Below are positions 54,764-63,671 of a stretch of 64,000 bases of DNA, piece by piece. This DNA comes from Siphonobacter curvatus (GTDB taxonomy: Bacteria; Bacteroidota; Bacteroidia; Cytophagales; Spirosomataceae): assembly GCF_002943425.1 (NCBI RefSeq), contig NZ_PTRA01000005.1:186001-250000 (forward strand). The letters are read 5' to 3'. The notes beneath the pieces are model-generated. The model was not told the origin of the DNA and ran no database searches. It was given only the letters and a program-made list of their open reading frames with translations. How positions within the stretch are numbered: position 1 is the first letter of the stretch; each line of letters begins with the position of its first letter. Made by a program: the position numbers and the translations under genes.

Positions 54764-55140
54764 GTTTATCTATAAACTGGTAGGCATCTTAGTGTAGGTT
54801 CATCCGGATTCTTTCCCGATGAGCACCGAGTAAACGAACTCCCGAAGCGTGGTTACAGACCGCACCTTCGGGAGTTCGTTTTGTATACGCCTACCTCATC
54901 TTAACTGCTCCAGAGCTTGGGCTCGTTGAGTATCTGTTAAAGGTTACCAGACCCGAGTTCTGGCGTTTATACCTGACCTATAGCCCTTCGCATGTTAATC
55001 ACACGACCCCTGTTTCTACTAGTCAGTTTTTTTTGACTTATTGACTCTGCTTTCCTGACGTTTAATCTTTGCATAGTCTAAGGAAAATCAAAAGGAGAAA
55101 AGCGTCCGCTATTTGAAAAGCGGCTAGTAAAGGGTGGACT
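54764..55140 (+). other. Intergenic region downstream of the cold-shock unit
   Basis: 377 bp that hold the terminator at 54833-54883 and otherwise no gene I can support. The 3' part is AT-rich and must contain the promoter of the DsbA-like gene at 55141. Confidence 0.5.
54833..54883 (+). terminator. Rho-independent terminator after the csp gene
   Basis: ACGAACTCCCGAAG (54834-54847) and CTTCGGGAGTTCGT (54866-54879) form a perfect 14-bp stem with an 18-nt loop that can pair further. TTTT follows. Confidence 0.85.
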
Positions 55141-56178
55141 ATGAAAGATCAAGTACTCGTTTATTTACAAGCAAACAAAGTCACCGGAGCTAGTTTTTTA
55201 CATACGGCCTACCTGTTTTTCTTTCTTTGCCTTAATGCTCACGCTCAAAATCCAAAAGCCATGAATACTAATCCCTTGTTGTGTGATCCCGAAACGGGCG
55301 TTTGCGAAATGCCGGAGCAAGTCGAAAGTAAGCGTATCAATCCTGTCAAAGCAGAAGATAAACCCGTTAAGATCATTTATTTCACCGACCCGATTTGTTC
55401 GTCGTGTTGGGGAATCGAGCCGCAGTTGCGAAAATTAAAACTGGAATACGGCCACTCCGTAGCATTTGAGTACCACATGGGTGGATTGCTTCCCGACTGG
55501 AGTTACAACAGCGGTGGCATCAGTAAACCTTCTGACGTGGCTCATCACTGGGATGAAGTAAGTGCTCACTACAAGATGCCTATTGATGGCGATGTCTGGC
55601 TGGAAGATCCCCTGGACTCTTCATATCCACCCTCCATTGCCTTCAAAGCCGCCCAATTACAGGATAAAGCGAAAGCCATCTCGTTTTTGCGAGTACTTCG
55701 GGAAATGGTTTTCCTGGAAAAAAAGAACATTACGAAATGGGAGCACCTGGCCCACGCGGCTAGGGTGGTAAGCTTGAATGCGGAAGAACTCAAGGAGGCG
55801 TATGAGCACCAGGCCCAGGACTTATTCAAAGCGGACCTGGCCTTGGCCCGTCAACTGGGTGTTCGGGGTTTCCCTTCCATTTTTGTTACGGATGCGACAG
55901 GAAAGCAGGAATTCGTCTATGGGGTTAAACCGTATACTACCTTTGAAAACGCGATAAAGGCCATTTATCCTTCGATCGAAAAACGAACCTTTGATGCTTC
56001 CTGGGAGAATCTATTTCAGCACTATCCTACTCTGACGATACGCGAATTTTCTGAACTCAGTGAGCTACCGCTGGCAGAAGGAGAAGCTATTTTGAAAAAC
56101 TTAGCGAGTGAACATAAAATCAAACTAGTACCGTCCAAAAATGGACCCCTTTTTCAAAGAGCAGCTTATCAACGATAA
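55141..56178 (+). CDS. DsbA-family thioredoxin-fold protein (FrnE/SpxH-like)
   Basis: A 345-residue protein. The thioredoxin-fold domain (about 75-285) has the active site C86-SS-C89 in DPICSSCWGIEP and the cis-proline region GVRGFPSIFV near 240. It resembles the FrnE and SpxH-like DsbA proteins with a long inserted helical domain. A second pair of cysteines, CDPETGVC near residue 48, is just upstream. The start is uncertain. The ATG at 55141 gives a hydrophobic stretch ending NAHAQ that looks like a signal peptide, while the ATG at 55261 gives the usual cytosolic family form starting MNTNPLLCDPETG. The C-terminal about 55 residues resemble a small helical domain. Confidence 0.8.
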   Translation: MKDQVLVYLQANKVTGASFLHTAYLFFFLCLNAHAQNPKAMNTNPLLCDPETGVCEMPEQVESKRINPVKAEDKPVKIIYFTDPICSSCWGIEPQLRKLKLEYGHSVAFEYHMGGLLPDWSYNSGGISKPSDVAHHWDEVSAHYKMPIDGDVWLEDPLDSSYPPSIAFKAAQLQDKAKAISFLRVLREMVFLEKKNITKWEHLAHAARVVSLNAEELKEAYEHQAQDLFKADLALARQLGVRGFPSIFVTDATGKQEFVYGVKPYTTFENAIKAIYPSIEKRTFDASWENLFQHYPTLTIREFSELSELPLAEGEAILKNLASEHKIKLVPSKNGPLFQRAAYQR

Positions 56179-56190
56179 CTGATTGTATCA

Positions 56191-56230
56191 AAACGGAGGG
56201 CGTGATTCTTAAATCACGCCCTCCGTTTTG
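56191..56230 (+). terminator. Rho-independent terminator after the DsbA-like gene
   Basis: AAAACGGAGGGCGTGATT (56191-56208) and AATCACGCCCTCCGTTTT (56213-56230) form an 18-bp perfect stem with a 4-nt loop and T-rich end. It lies 12 bp past the stop. Confidence 0.9.
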
Positions 56231-56387
56231 TATTAAAATACGGAAACGCTAAGCCTGAAGGACTATTCGATTTATAAGTAATCTATTACATTCGGCCTTT
56301 AGAAATGGCCGTTTTCTGCTTCCTTTATAAGGCATTCCCAGGGAAATGTGGTACGATGGATCTAGTAGGCATTTAAACAGAAAACCG

Positions 56388-56999
56388 ATGCGTGAGCCGC
56401 TGACTGCTCTTATTCAAACGATCCTTCAAACCGTACCACTCACTGAAGCCGATCGTACGCTGATTGGAACCTTATTCCAGCCCTGGTCACTGAAAAAGGG
56501 GGATTACTTCGTCCAGCAAGGACAGGTATGCCCCTGCGTTGGTTTCATTGATAGGGGCTTACTGCGGTATTTTGTCAATCAGGATGGCGACGAAAAGATT
56601 TATAGTTTCGGTTTGGAAAATGACTTTGTCTGCGACTACGAAAGCTTTCTTTCACAACGGCCCTGCCGCCGGGCCATTCAGGCTATCGAAGACACCTCGT
56701 TGATCATCATCTCTCCGGCGAACCTCCAACGTTTATTCACCGAATTGACCCATGGCGAACGCTTTGGCCGAATCGTGACCGAGCAGATTTACGTCCAGAC
56801 GATGGGACAGCTCGTCTCTCTGTATACCGACTCTGCCGAGTCCCGTTATCAGGCCTTTCTAGAGCACTATCCAACCCTTTCAACCCGGATTACCCAATAT
56901 CACATTGCTTCTTACGTAGGAGTCAAACCCCAGTCGTTAAGCCGGATTCGGGCCCGCTGGGCGGGTAAGCCTTATACCCGTCTTTCTTCACCTGAGTGA
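56388..56999 (+). CDS. Crp/Fnr-family regulator
   Basis: A 203-residue protein. The cNMP-binding fold covers about 12-120 (LKKGDYFVQQGQ, then RGLLRYFVNQDGDEKIYSF). A short helix-turn-helix lies near the end (TRITQYHIASYVGVKPQSLSRIRA). The phosphate-binding cassette of true cAMP receptors is not obvious, so the ligand is unknown. I chose the ATG at 56388. It is 55 bp before the DUF4267-cupin gene and may control or be co-transcribed with it. Confidence 0.85.
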   Translation: MREPLTALIQTILQTVPLTEADRTLIGTLFQPWSLKKGDYFVQQGQVCPCVGFIDRGLLRYFVNQDGDEKIYSFGLENDFVCDYESFLSQRPCRRAIQAIEDTSLIIISPANLQRLFTELTHGERFGRIVTEQIYVQTMGQLVSLYTDSAESRYQAFLEHYPTLSTRITQYHIASYVGVKPQSLSRIRARWAGKPYTRLSSPE

Positions 57000-57054
57000 A
57001 TGCAGGGGCCAACGAGGCTGATCAATTTTGTGAGGTACTTTAATACGCACAACA

Positions 57055-57972
57055 ATGATCACCACGCAACGTATTCCGTCCCCGCTCCGATTGATTAGTC
57101 TCCTGCTTGGCTTAAGTATGCTTTTCATTGGTGGCCGCTTTTTACTGGCTCCCGAAGCCGGTGAAGTCGGTTTCGGCCTGCAGTATCAGCAGCCGAATTA
57201 CGCATTCCACGCCATTAAGGGCATACGCGATATCTTTTCCGGCCTGATGATACTCCTGCTGGCCTGGTACCATTACCGCCAACCCCTCTTGCTAGCCTTT
57301 CTGGCCGGTTCGTTGATACCTCTGACGGATATGCTGATCGTCTGGGTTACGCCCGGCAGTAATCTTTGGGCCATGCTGATTCACGGCGGGACCGCACTCA
57401 CCCTATGGATTCTTTGTTACTTCTTAGCACAGACTATACCTCCATTGAAGCCAAATTCGTCAGAACATGCTTCCGTTAAACGCCTTTCGTCCCTATCAGA
57501 AGGCAGCAATAGTATACTGGAATTACTGATCCTACCCGGCGAACATACACCCTGGCACTACCATGAATTATTTTCTGAAACATTTCAGATACTGAAAGGC
57601 GAATTAACCGTGGGTCGGGGTAAACAAACGCTTCTCTTACGTGAGGGACAAACGGCTACCATCGAGCTAGGGCAGAAGCACTTTTTTAGTAACACATCGG
57701 GAAAGGAATGTTTGATTCAAGTAACGGTTTCGCCCGGAAATCAGAACTTTGAGGAATCCCTGCTCATCTATAAGGGTTTGGCGAAGGATGGTTTCGCCAG
57801 CACGAGCGGAACGCCGAAAAAGCTATTGGATTTGGCCTTGTTCATCCATCTCAATGATTCACACATGATCGGCTTTTCCAAACTAGCAGAACCTTTCTTT
57901 CGTCTTCTAGCCAGTTATGCTACGCAACAAGGCCGATTAGCTAAACTTAAAGCGAACTATGCGATTAGCTAA
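57055..57972 (+). CDS. Fusion of a DUF4267 membrane domain and a cupin domain
   Basis: A 305-residue protein. Residues 1 to about 130 are a DUF4267-like membrane domain with four hydrophobic segments (LLLGLSMLFIGGRFLL, and AGSLIPLTDMLIVWV). Residues about 140-235 form a cupin (HYHELFSETFQILKGELTVG and the second histidine in LGQKHFF). The last 70 residues are helical. The metal ligands HxH, E and H are visible. DUF4267 is usually a separate 120-residue protein. The fusion suggests a membrane-tethered sensor or small-molecule enzyme, but no function is known. Confidence 0.75.
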   Translation: MITTQRIPSPLRLISLLLGLSMLFIGGRFLLAPEAGEVGFGLQYQQPNYAFHAIKGIRDIFSGLMILLLAWYHYRQPLLLAFLAGSLIPLTDMLIVWVTPGSNLWAMLIHGGTALTLWILCYFLAQTIPPLKPNSSEHASVKRLSSLSEGSNSILELLILPGEHTPWHYHELFSETFQILKGELTVGRGKQTLLLREGQTATIELGQKHFFSNTSGKECLIQVTVSPGNQNFEESLLIYKGLAKDGFASTSGTPKKLLDLALFIHLNDSHMIGFSKLAEPFFRLLASYATQQGRLAKLKANYAIS

Positions 57973-58183
57973 GCCCTAGTATTCCATCCGTGCTAGTTAC
58001 GTTGAGCATTTTTGAACTGGGTTTTCGTATACTCATTTCAATTAGATATAAGTTCTATTTTGCGGGTATTGAATTATTAAAGCGAAATATTTGTATAACT
58101 CGTAGTCAGGCATCGCTTCATACTTTCAATTTCTCCTGACTACCTGGTCTTCTCTTGTTACGCTAGTACTTCAATTTATTCCC

Positions 58184-59413
58184 ATGTCTCGCAAAACGTA
58201 TGTTTTCCTAATCCTAATTTTAGGTAGCCTCACGGCATTAGGACCCTTTTCCATTGATATGTACCTGCCGGGCTTTCCGGCCATTGCTAAAGATCTGCAT
58301 ACCACGGCTGCGAAAGTTTCGCTTTCCCTGTCCGGATTTTTTATTGGCATCTCCCTCGGGCAGTTGCTGTATGGGCCTTTACTTGATCGGTTTGGGCGTA
58401 AAAAACCCTTGTACGTTGGACTGGTGATCTACATCCTGGCTTCGGTGGGCTGTGCGTATACGGAGAGTATCGATAGTCTGATTTTCATGCGGGTCATTCA
58501 GGCCATTGGTAGTTGTGCGGCTTCGGTTGCTTCCATTGCCATGGTCCGCGATTTGTTCCCGGTAAAGGACAACGCCAAAGTCTTTTCACTACTCCTGCTG
58601 GTGGTAGGTGCTTCCCCCATGATTGCCCCTACGGTCGGTGGTTACGTCACTTCGGTATTTGGCTGGGAGATGGTATTTATGATCCTGATGGGGATGGGAC
58701 TGCTGATTTTACTGGCCGTTTTCCTGTGGTTACCCGATAGTTACCAGCCCGACTCCTCCATTTCCCTGAAGCCGAAACCCATTCTGCAAAACTTCTGGAA
58801 GGTCTTACGGGAACCTCAGTTTTATACCTATGCCTTCACCGGAGCCATTGCCTTTGCCGGACTCTTTGCCTACGTTTCTGGTTCGCCCATTTTATTTATG
58901 GAAGTCTTTCATACTGATGAAAAGGTATACGGCTGGATCTTTGCCTTTCTTTCCGTGGGCTTTATTGGATCAAGCCAAGTCAATACATTAGTGCTGAATA
59001 GATACAAGAGCGAACAAATTGTCAGGGTAGCCCTGATGAGTCAGGTGCTTATCGCTCTTACCTTTTTAGTGGTAGCCTTGAATGGATGGCTGACGTTGCC
59101 CATTACGCTTGTTTTTCTATTCCTGTTTCTAAGCTGTATTGGTTTTACGAATCCCAATGCTTCCGCCTTGTCATTAGCCCCTTTCGCTAAAAATGCGGGT
59201 AGTGCCTCAGCATTAATGGGAGCCGTGCAAATGGGCATGGGAACCCTGATCTCGGTGTTGATGAGCCAGTTTGAAGAACCCTCGGCCTTACCGATGGTAG
59301 CTGCTATGGCGGGTTCTGCCAGTCTCGCCCTGCTTGTGTTACTGGTGGGTAAGAAAACCATTAAACAGCAAGTGGAAGTGCAACAGGACGCGGAAGCAGC
59401 CTTTTTACATTAA
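58184..59413 (+). CDS. Bcr/CflA-family drug resistance transporter
   Basis: A 409-residue major facilitator protein with 12 predicted membrane segments. The start ALGPFSIDMYLPGFPAIAKDL and the loop GPLLDRFGRKKPL (motif A) are typical of Bcr/CflA exporters, which are proton-driven efflux pumps for bicyclomycin, sulphonamides or other compounds. Motif C (GASPMIAPTVGG) is also present. It acts in the inner membrane. The substrate cannot be predicted. Confidence 0.9.
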   Translation: MSRKTYVFLILILGSLTALGPFSIDMYLPGFPAIAKDLHTTAAKVSLSLSGFFIGISLGQLLYGPLLDRFGRKKPLYVGLVIYILASVGCAYTESIDSLIFMRVIQAIGSCAASVASIAMVRDLFPVKDNAKVFSLLLLVVGASPMIAPTVGGYVTSVFGWEMVFMILMGMGLLILLAVFLWLPDSYQPDSSISLKPKPILQNFWKVLREPQFYTYAFTGAIAFAGLFAYVSGSPILFMEVFHTDEKVYGWIFAFLSVGFIGSSQVNTLVLNRYKSEQIVRVALMSQVLIALTFLVVALNGWLTLPITLVFLFLFLSCIGFTNPNASALSLAPFAKNAGSASALMGAVQMGMGTLISVLMSQFEEPSALPMVAAMAGSASLALLVLLVGKKTIKQQVEVQQDAEAAFLH

Positions 59414-59474
59414 TATTGACTCTTGCTTTACGCAACCAAACGGCTAGTGCGGTGTTCACTTTAAAAACTTTCTC

Positions 59475-59795
59475 ATGCAAAAATCCGAAATTAAAGGACA
59501 TCTGGACCTGATAGTAATTGATCCAGAAGACAACGCTGAAGAAGAGCGTACGCACGGGCTGCAGATCCTGATTCATGGGGATTCAGCGGGCTTGCAATCG
59601 TTGGGTCAACTCCTGCTTCAGTTGGCCGAATTGGATCAGAACCAAGAGAGCGACCTTCCCGAGGAAGCCAGAATACACCTGCACCTAATTCCTAACGTCG
59701 ATCTAAGTAAAAGCTCTTCGGAGGTGATCATAGGTAGACTCGATGCTAAGGGTACGGGTGAATTTTATGCCCGGTATACCCCAAAAGATCAATAA
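59475..59795 (+). CDS. Imm32-like small protein
   Basis: A 106-residue acidic protein. The core (LQILIHGDSAGLQSLGQLLLQLAELDQ, then RIHLHLIP and SSSEVIIGRL) matches the pattern of Imm32 immunity proteins and relatives. Imm32 proteins neutralise polymorphic toxins, but no toxin or secretion gene is nearby. It is therefore either an orphan immunity gene or a relative with another job. It lies 61 bp after the exporter gene. Confidence 0.6.
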   Translation: MQKSEIKGHLDLIVIDPEDNAEEERTHGLQILIHGDSAGLQSLGQLLLQLAELDQNQESDLPEEARIHLHLIPNVDLSKSSSEVIIGRLDAKGTGEFYARYTPKDQ

Positions 59796-59866
59796 ATGTT
59801 CTCCATCCATTGGCAACACTCTATTCACTTGCCATCAAGGATGATGGATCCTTGTCACTGCACACG

Positions 59867-60745
59867 ATGAAAGCTGAACCTAAGGTCAAGCGATTACAGC
59901 CGCTGGATTTAAAGCTAAAGGGCTTTAGAATGTACGAGGTGCATCCGTCTTCACCGGGGATACCTGACTATTCGCGTCGAGACTTTTATAAAATATGCCT
60001 TTTCAGTGGGGATAGTCTGGTGCATTATGCTGACAAAACTTTGTTCGTTCGACAGCATAGTTTATTTTTCGCTACCCCGCAAATTCCATATTCCTGGGAG
60101 ATTGAATCCACTCAGTATACGAGCTTTACCTGTCTGTTTACTGAAAATTTTATTAAAGGCAGTGATCGGAGCAAAAGTCTCCAGGAATCGCCCTTTTTTA
60201 AAGTAGGGGGTTCCCCTTTGTTCACCCTCGACGATCAGGCGTATACGCGCGTAAAAGTCCTTTTTCAGCAAATGCTGGAAGAACAGGATTCCAGCTATGT
60301 TTACCAGGATGAATTGATCCGTAACTACCTGAATCTGATCGTCCATCAGGCTCATAAGTTACAACCCGTTCCCGGCAGTACGGTAGCCGGAAACGCCGCT
60401 TCCCGGATTTCCACTTTATTTTTGGACTTGCTCGAACGGCAGTTTCCCATCGATAACCGACAGCAGCAGCTTTTGCTTAAAAATCCCCAGGATTTCGCCC
60501 AGCGACTCAACATTCACGTTAACCACCTCAATCGCTCCGTTAAGCAAATCACGGGGCAATCCACCCGGGATCACATTGCCGAGCGAATCCTTGCCGAGGC
60601 CCGAGCCCTACTGCTGCACACGGATTGGCCTATCGCCGACATTGCCTTTGCTCTGGGCTTTGATTACGCCAACTACTTCATTCAATGTTTTAAGCGAATG
60701 CAGGGCGTCACGCCTCATGCGTTTCGAACGGCTGCCGTGGTTTGA
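59867..60745 (+). CDS. AraC-family transcriptional regulator
   Basis: A 292-residue protein. The N-terminal domain (about 20-150) is a cupin-like sensor (PDYSRRDFYKICLFSGD). The C-terminal AraC DNA-binding domain covers about 195-292, with the second helix-turn-helix WPIADIAFALGFDYANYFIQCFKRMQGVTP. I chose the ATG at 59867 over an upstream TTG at 59810 that overlaps nothing and lacks similarity. It lies 90 bp before the hydrolase gene on the same strand and probably controls it. Confidence 0.88.
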   Translation: MKAEPKVKRLQPLDLKLKGFRMYEVHPSSPGIPDYSRRDFYKICLFSGDSLVHYADKTLFVRQHSLFFATPQIPYSWEIESTQYTSFTCLFTENFIKGSDRSKSLQESPFFKVGGSPLFTLDDQAYTRVKVLFQQMLEEQDSSYVYQDELIRNYLNLIVHQAHKLQPVPGSTVAGNAASRISTLFLDLLERQFPIDNRQQQLLLKNPQDFAQRLNIHVNHLNRSVKQITGQSTRDHIAERILAEARALLLHTDWPIADIAFALGFDYANYFIQCFKRMQGVTPHAFRTAAVV

Positions 60746-60835
60746 TTTGTATCGTTTTCTGTTTGCTATCCTTCTTTTTAGGGGGTTTCGATTGGTGAAC
60801 TTTGCCCGTCTATTGACAGCTAACGCAAACCGATC

Positions 60836-61750
60836 ATGATTCAGGAAGTAACATTTAAACACAAAACCTGGCAACTAGCGGGCCATCTTCACGTGCCCGA
60901 AGCTTTTGATGAGCGTCAGTCGTATGCGGCCATCGTTTGTGTTCACCCCGGCAGTAGCGTAAAGGAGCAAACCGCAGGGCTTTACGCGGCCAAATTAGCC
61001 CAGGCGGGATTCATCGCTCTAGCTTTTGACGCCTCCTTTCAGGGAGCAAGTGGTGGCGGACCCCGTCACCTGGAAGATCCGGCTACCCGGGTGGAGGACA
61101 TTCGCTGTGCGGTCGATTATCTCACCACGCTTGCCTTCGTTGATCGGAATCGAATTGGAATTCTAGGCATCTGTGCGGGTGGTACGTACGCAGCGAATGC
61201 CGCGTTAACGGAACGCAGGTTCAGAGCCGTGGGAGTCGTCGTTCCGGGCAATTTCGCCCGGGTATATCACGAACAGGGGAATGCGATTGAGATTCTTGAA
61301 GCCGTAAGCCAGCAAAGAACGGCTGAAGCCAACGGAGCAGAAGCCTTGATTACTCCTTGGATTCCCCATACGCCCGAAGAAGCCAGGCAGGCCGGAGCCA
61401 CAGAGATGGATCTACTCCAGGCGGTGGACTATTACCGGACGCCCCGCGGACAACATCCCAATTCGGACAACAAACTTCTGTATACAGGCATCAGCATAGC
61501 CCTTGTTTTTGATGCCTTCCACCTAGCCGATCAGTTACTGACACAGCCCTTATGCATTGTGGTAGGTGACAAAGTCGGTGGCTTTGGTTCGTATCGGGAC
61601 GGTTTTGAACTTTACAATAAAGCGGCCTCTACCTCTAAAAAGATTCATGTGGTGGCTGGAGCCGGCCATTACGATCTGTACGATGATCCAAAGGCTACGG
61701 GTGAGGCTCTTGAACAGCTTATTCCCTTTTTCCGCAACAATTTGGTATAA
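60836..61750 (+). CDS. Dienelactone-hydrolase-like alpha/beta hydrolase
   Basis: A 304-residue cytosolic protein of the alpha/beta hydrolase fold. The nucleophile appears to be C113 in GILGICAGG, as in dienelactone hydrolase, and not a serine. The histidine is H278 in AGAGHYDLYD. It is related to the YcjY-like hydrolases that AraC regulators often control. The substrate is unknown. The ATG is at 60836 and a terminator follows. Confidence 0.82.
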   Translation: MIQEVTFKHKTWQLAGHLHVPEAFDERQSYAAIVCVHPGSSVKEQTAGLYAAKLAQAGFIALAFDASFQGASGGGPRHLEDPATRVEDIRCAVDYLTTLAFVDRNRIGILGICAGGTYAANAALTERRFRAVGVVVPGNFARVYHEQGNAIEILEAVSQQRTAEANGAEALITPWIPHTPEEARQAGATEMDLLQAVDYYRTPRGQHPNSDNKLLYTGISIALVFDAFHLADQLLTQPLCIVVGDKVGGFGSYRDGFELYNKAASTSKKIHVVAGAGHYDLYDDPKATGEALEQLIPFFRNNLV

Positions 61751-61757
61751 CTAAAAA

Positions 61758-61795
61758 AGAAGCGAGTACGGTCTACGAAGATTGTACTCGCTTCT
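61758..61795. terminator. Bidirectional terminator between convergent genes
   Basis: AGAAGCGAGTAC (61758-61769) and GTACTCGCTTCT (61784-61795) form a perfect 12-bp stem with a 14-nt loop. A run of six As lies on the left. It separates the hydrolase genes that converge here. Confidence 0.78.
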
Positions 61796-61858
61796 AAATA
61801 TTCAGGGGTATGTACTTTAGCTAAGTTCCGAAAATTTTCAAATCGTCATTGCCTACGC

Positions 61859-63493
61859 TTATTCACCTAAAAAGGAAAGTACTAGCTGATTGAGTTTTGG
61901 GGCTTGCTCAAAAGGCAAATAATGGGTAGCATCCGGGAAAATTTCCAGTCGGGCGTTGTTGATCAGTTTCTGCATCAGCTGGCTATGCGATTCTAGTATA
62001 ACGTCGTTCTGACCCGCAATGAGCAATACGGGACTGGTAATTTTCTGAAGGTCCGCCGCCGTCAACTGCGGCTGGGTAAGCATCAAGCGAAGCAGGCGGT
62101 GATCCCCGGAGTCCTGCTTTAGCTGATTTTTAAACATCGTCAGTACTTCTTCTTTGATTCCATCGGGCGAAACATTGGCCCCAATGGCAATCACTTTCCC
62201 TACTTTTTCGGGATAGCTTCGGGCAAAAGACAGACCCGTATTTCCACCGTCGCTCCACCCCAGGATGTGTACTTTGGGGAGGTTTAATTGGGCCATCAGT
62301 TTGCAAAGATCGCTGGCGAAGGTGTCGTACGTATAGTCAGCGGGAGACCGATTCGTACTTTTCCCCTGTCCTCGCGTATCCAAAGCAATCACCCGATACT
62401 GTTTGGACAAAGCCGGAATTTGCTGGTAAAAATCGGCCATACTCCCGTTGTTCCCGTGCAATAAGACCAGTGGTTCTCCTTGACCATAGATTTCATAGTA
62501 CAGCTTGGCATCTCCCAGATCCGCATAAGTTCCACTGGAATCCTGCCCGTAGCGAGTCTTTTTTGCTGCTTCGTGATGTTGGTATACCTGCAGCATGGTA
62601 CGGGTCATTGCGTCCGGCTCTTCCGAAGGTTCGGCCGAACGGTCGGCTGGCGTTTCCGTCGTATGTTTCGCGTAACTAACGGCCACATGGGCAATAAAAG
62701 TACCGGCATGTTTTTCCCAATTCCCCTGACTTTGATAGCGGAACAGTAACTGGTTCGCGAGCGATTTTTTAGCCGATAATCCAAAGATGAAGTTATCCTG
62801 AGCGGAGGCCGTATACTGAACGAGTTGCAGGGTAAAGGCAACTTTCCCCGTCCGGGTTGCTCTGAGCTGGTAGCTGGAAAGGTCGATCGTTTGCCAGCCA
62901 GTAGTTGTGGTTTTGTACAGGATCGGTGTCTGCTGTAAAGATTGGCTCGGGGTACCGTTCGAAGCCTCGTAAATATTGAGCTTCAGGGTAATTTCGGCGT
63001 ACTTTGAACTCGGCATGATGTAAAAATTGAAGGCATTCAGCCAGGCCTCCGGCGGAACAGTCAGCAACATCCCCTGCTCAACGGCAGGAGCGTGCTGATC
63101 GAACATCCTCGAAAACGTCAACATGGGACGTGACTTTTCGCCCACTACTTTCGCTTTGTTTTTTTGGGCTGAAACGACCAGCGTTTGAAGCACCCGGGCA
63201 TTCGGCTCTAAAACCACGACCGATTCGCGTCCGGCGGGAAAAGGGGCGATGGCCTTATCGTGGTAGCCTACGGCACTAAAAATGACTTCAGCATTACGTA
63301 AGGAATCAGCAAGGGTCAGTTTAAAATGGCCCTGCTCATCGGCTAAGGTCCCAATCGACGTACGTCGGATCCCAATGGCACAATACGGAATGCCTTCACC
63401 CGCCTGATTCACTACTCGACCCGTCAGATTCGTCTGAGCGAACGATGGGTAATACCACAAACTAAGAAAAAGAAGGAAGATACTATTTTTCAT
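61859..63493 (-). CDS. Exported alpha/beta hydrolase with an N-terminal carboxypeptidase-regulatory-like domain
   Basis: A 544-residue protein with a signal peptide (IFLLFLSLWYYPSFAQ). Residues about 22-110 form a CarboxypepD_reg-like domain (LTGRVVNQAGEGIPYCAIGI). The middle (about 130-280) is beta-rich with no named family. The C-terminal alpha/beta hydrolase (about 310-544) has the oxyanion region LLHGNNGS, S414 in GWSDGGN, and H in DATHYLPF. It is an unusual joining of an outer-membrane-type domain to a soluble hydrolase. The start is the ATG at 63491-63493 or three codons upstream at 63500-63502. Confidence 0.78.
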   Translation of the reverse strand: MKNSIFLLFLSLWYYPSFAQTNLTGRVVNQAGEGIPYCAIGIRRTSIGTLADEQGHFKLTLADSLRNAEVIFSAVGYHDKAIAPFPAGRESVVVLEPNARVLQTLVVSAQKNKAKVVGEKSRPMLTFSRMFDQHAPAVEQGMLLTVPPEAWLNAFNFYIMPSSKYAEITLKLNIYEASNGTPSQSLQQTPILYKTTTTGWQTIDLSSYQLRATRTGKVAFTLQLVQYTASAQDNFIFGLSAKKSLANQLLFRYQSQGNWEKHAGTFIAHVAVSYAKHTTETPADRSAEPSEEPDAMTRTMLQVYQHHEAAKKTRYGQDSSGTYADLGDAKLYYEIYGQGEPLVLLHGNNGSMADFYQQIPALSKQYRVIALDTRGQGKSTNRSPADYTYDTFASDLCKLMAQLNLPKVHILGWSDGGNTGLSFARSYPEKVGKVIAIGANVSPDGIKEEVLTMFKNQLKQDSGDHRLLRLMLTQPQLTAADLQKITSPVLLIAGQNDVILESHSQLMQKLINNARLEIFPDATHYLPFEQAPKLNQLVLSFLGE

Positions 63494-63671
63494 ACCATTC
63501 ATACTTGCCAAACGAACGAGTCATTACTGAAGCTTTTGGTGAACAAAAATTTCAGTAATGACTGCTTGCTGGCCTCTACTCCAGGCTGAGTAATCCAGGA
63601 AAGCTCCTTTGGAAGCGAAAAAGCTTGTATTAAATGAATCAATCAGGCCATTATGTACTGGAAACTAACTT

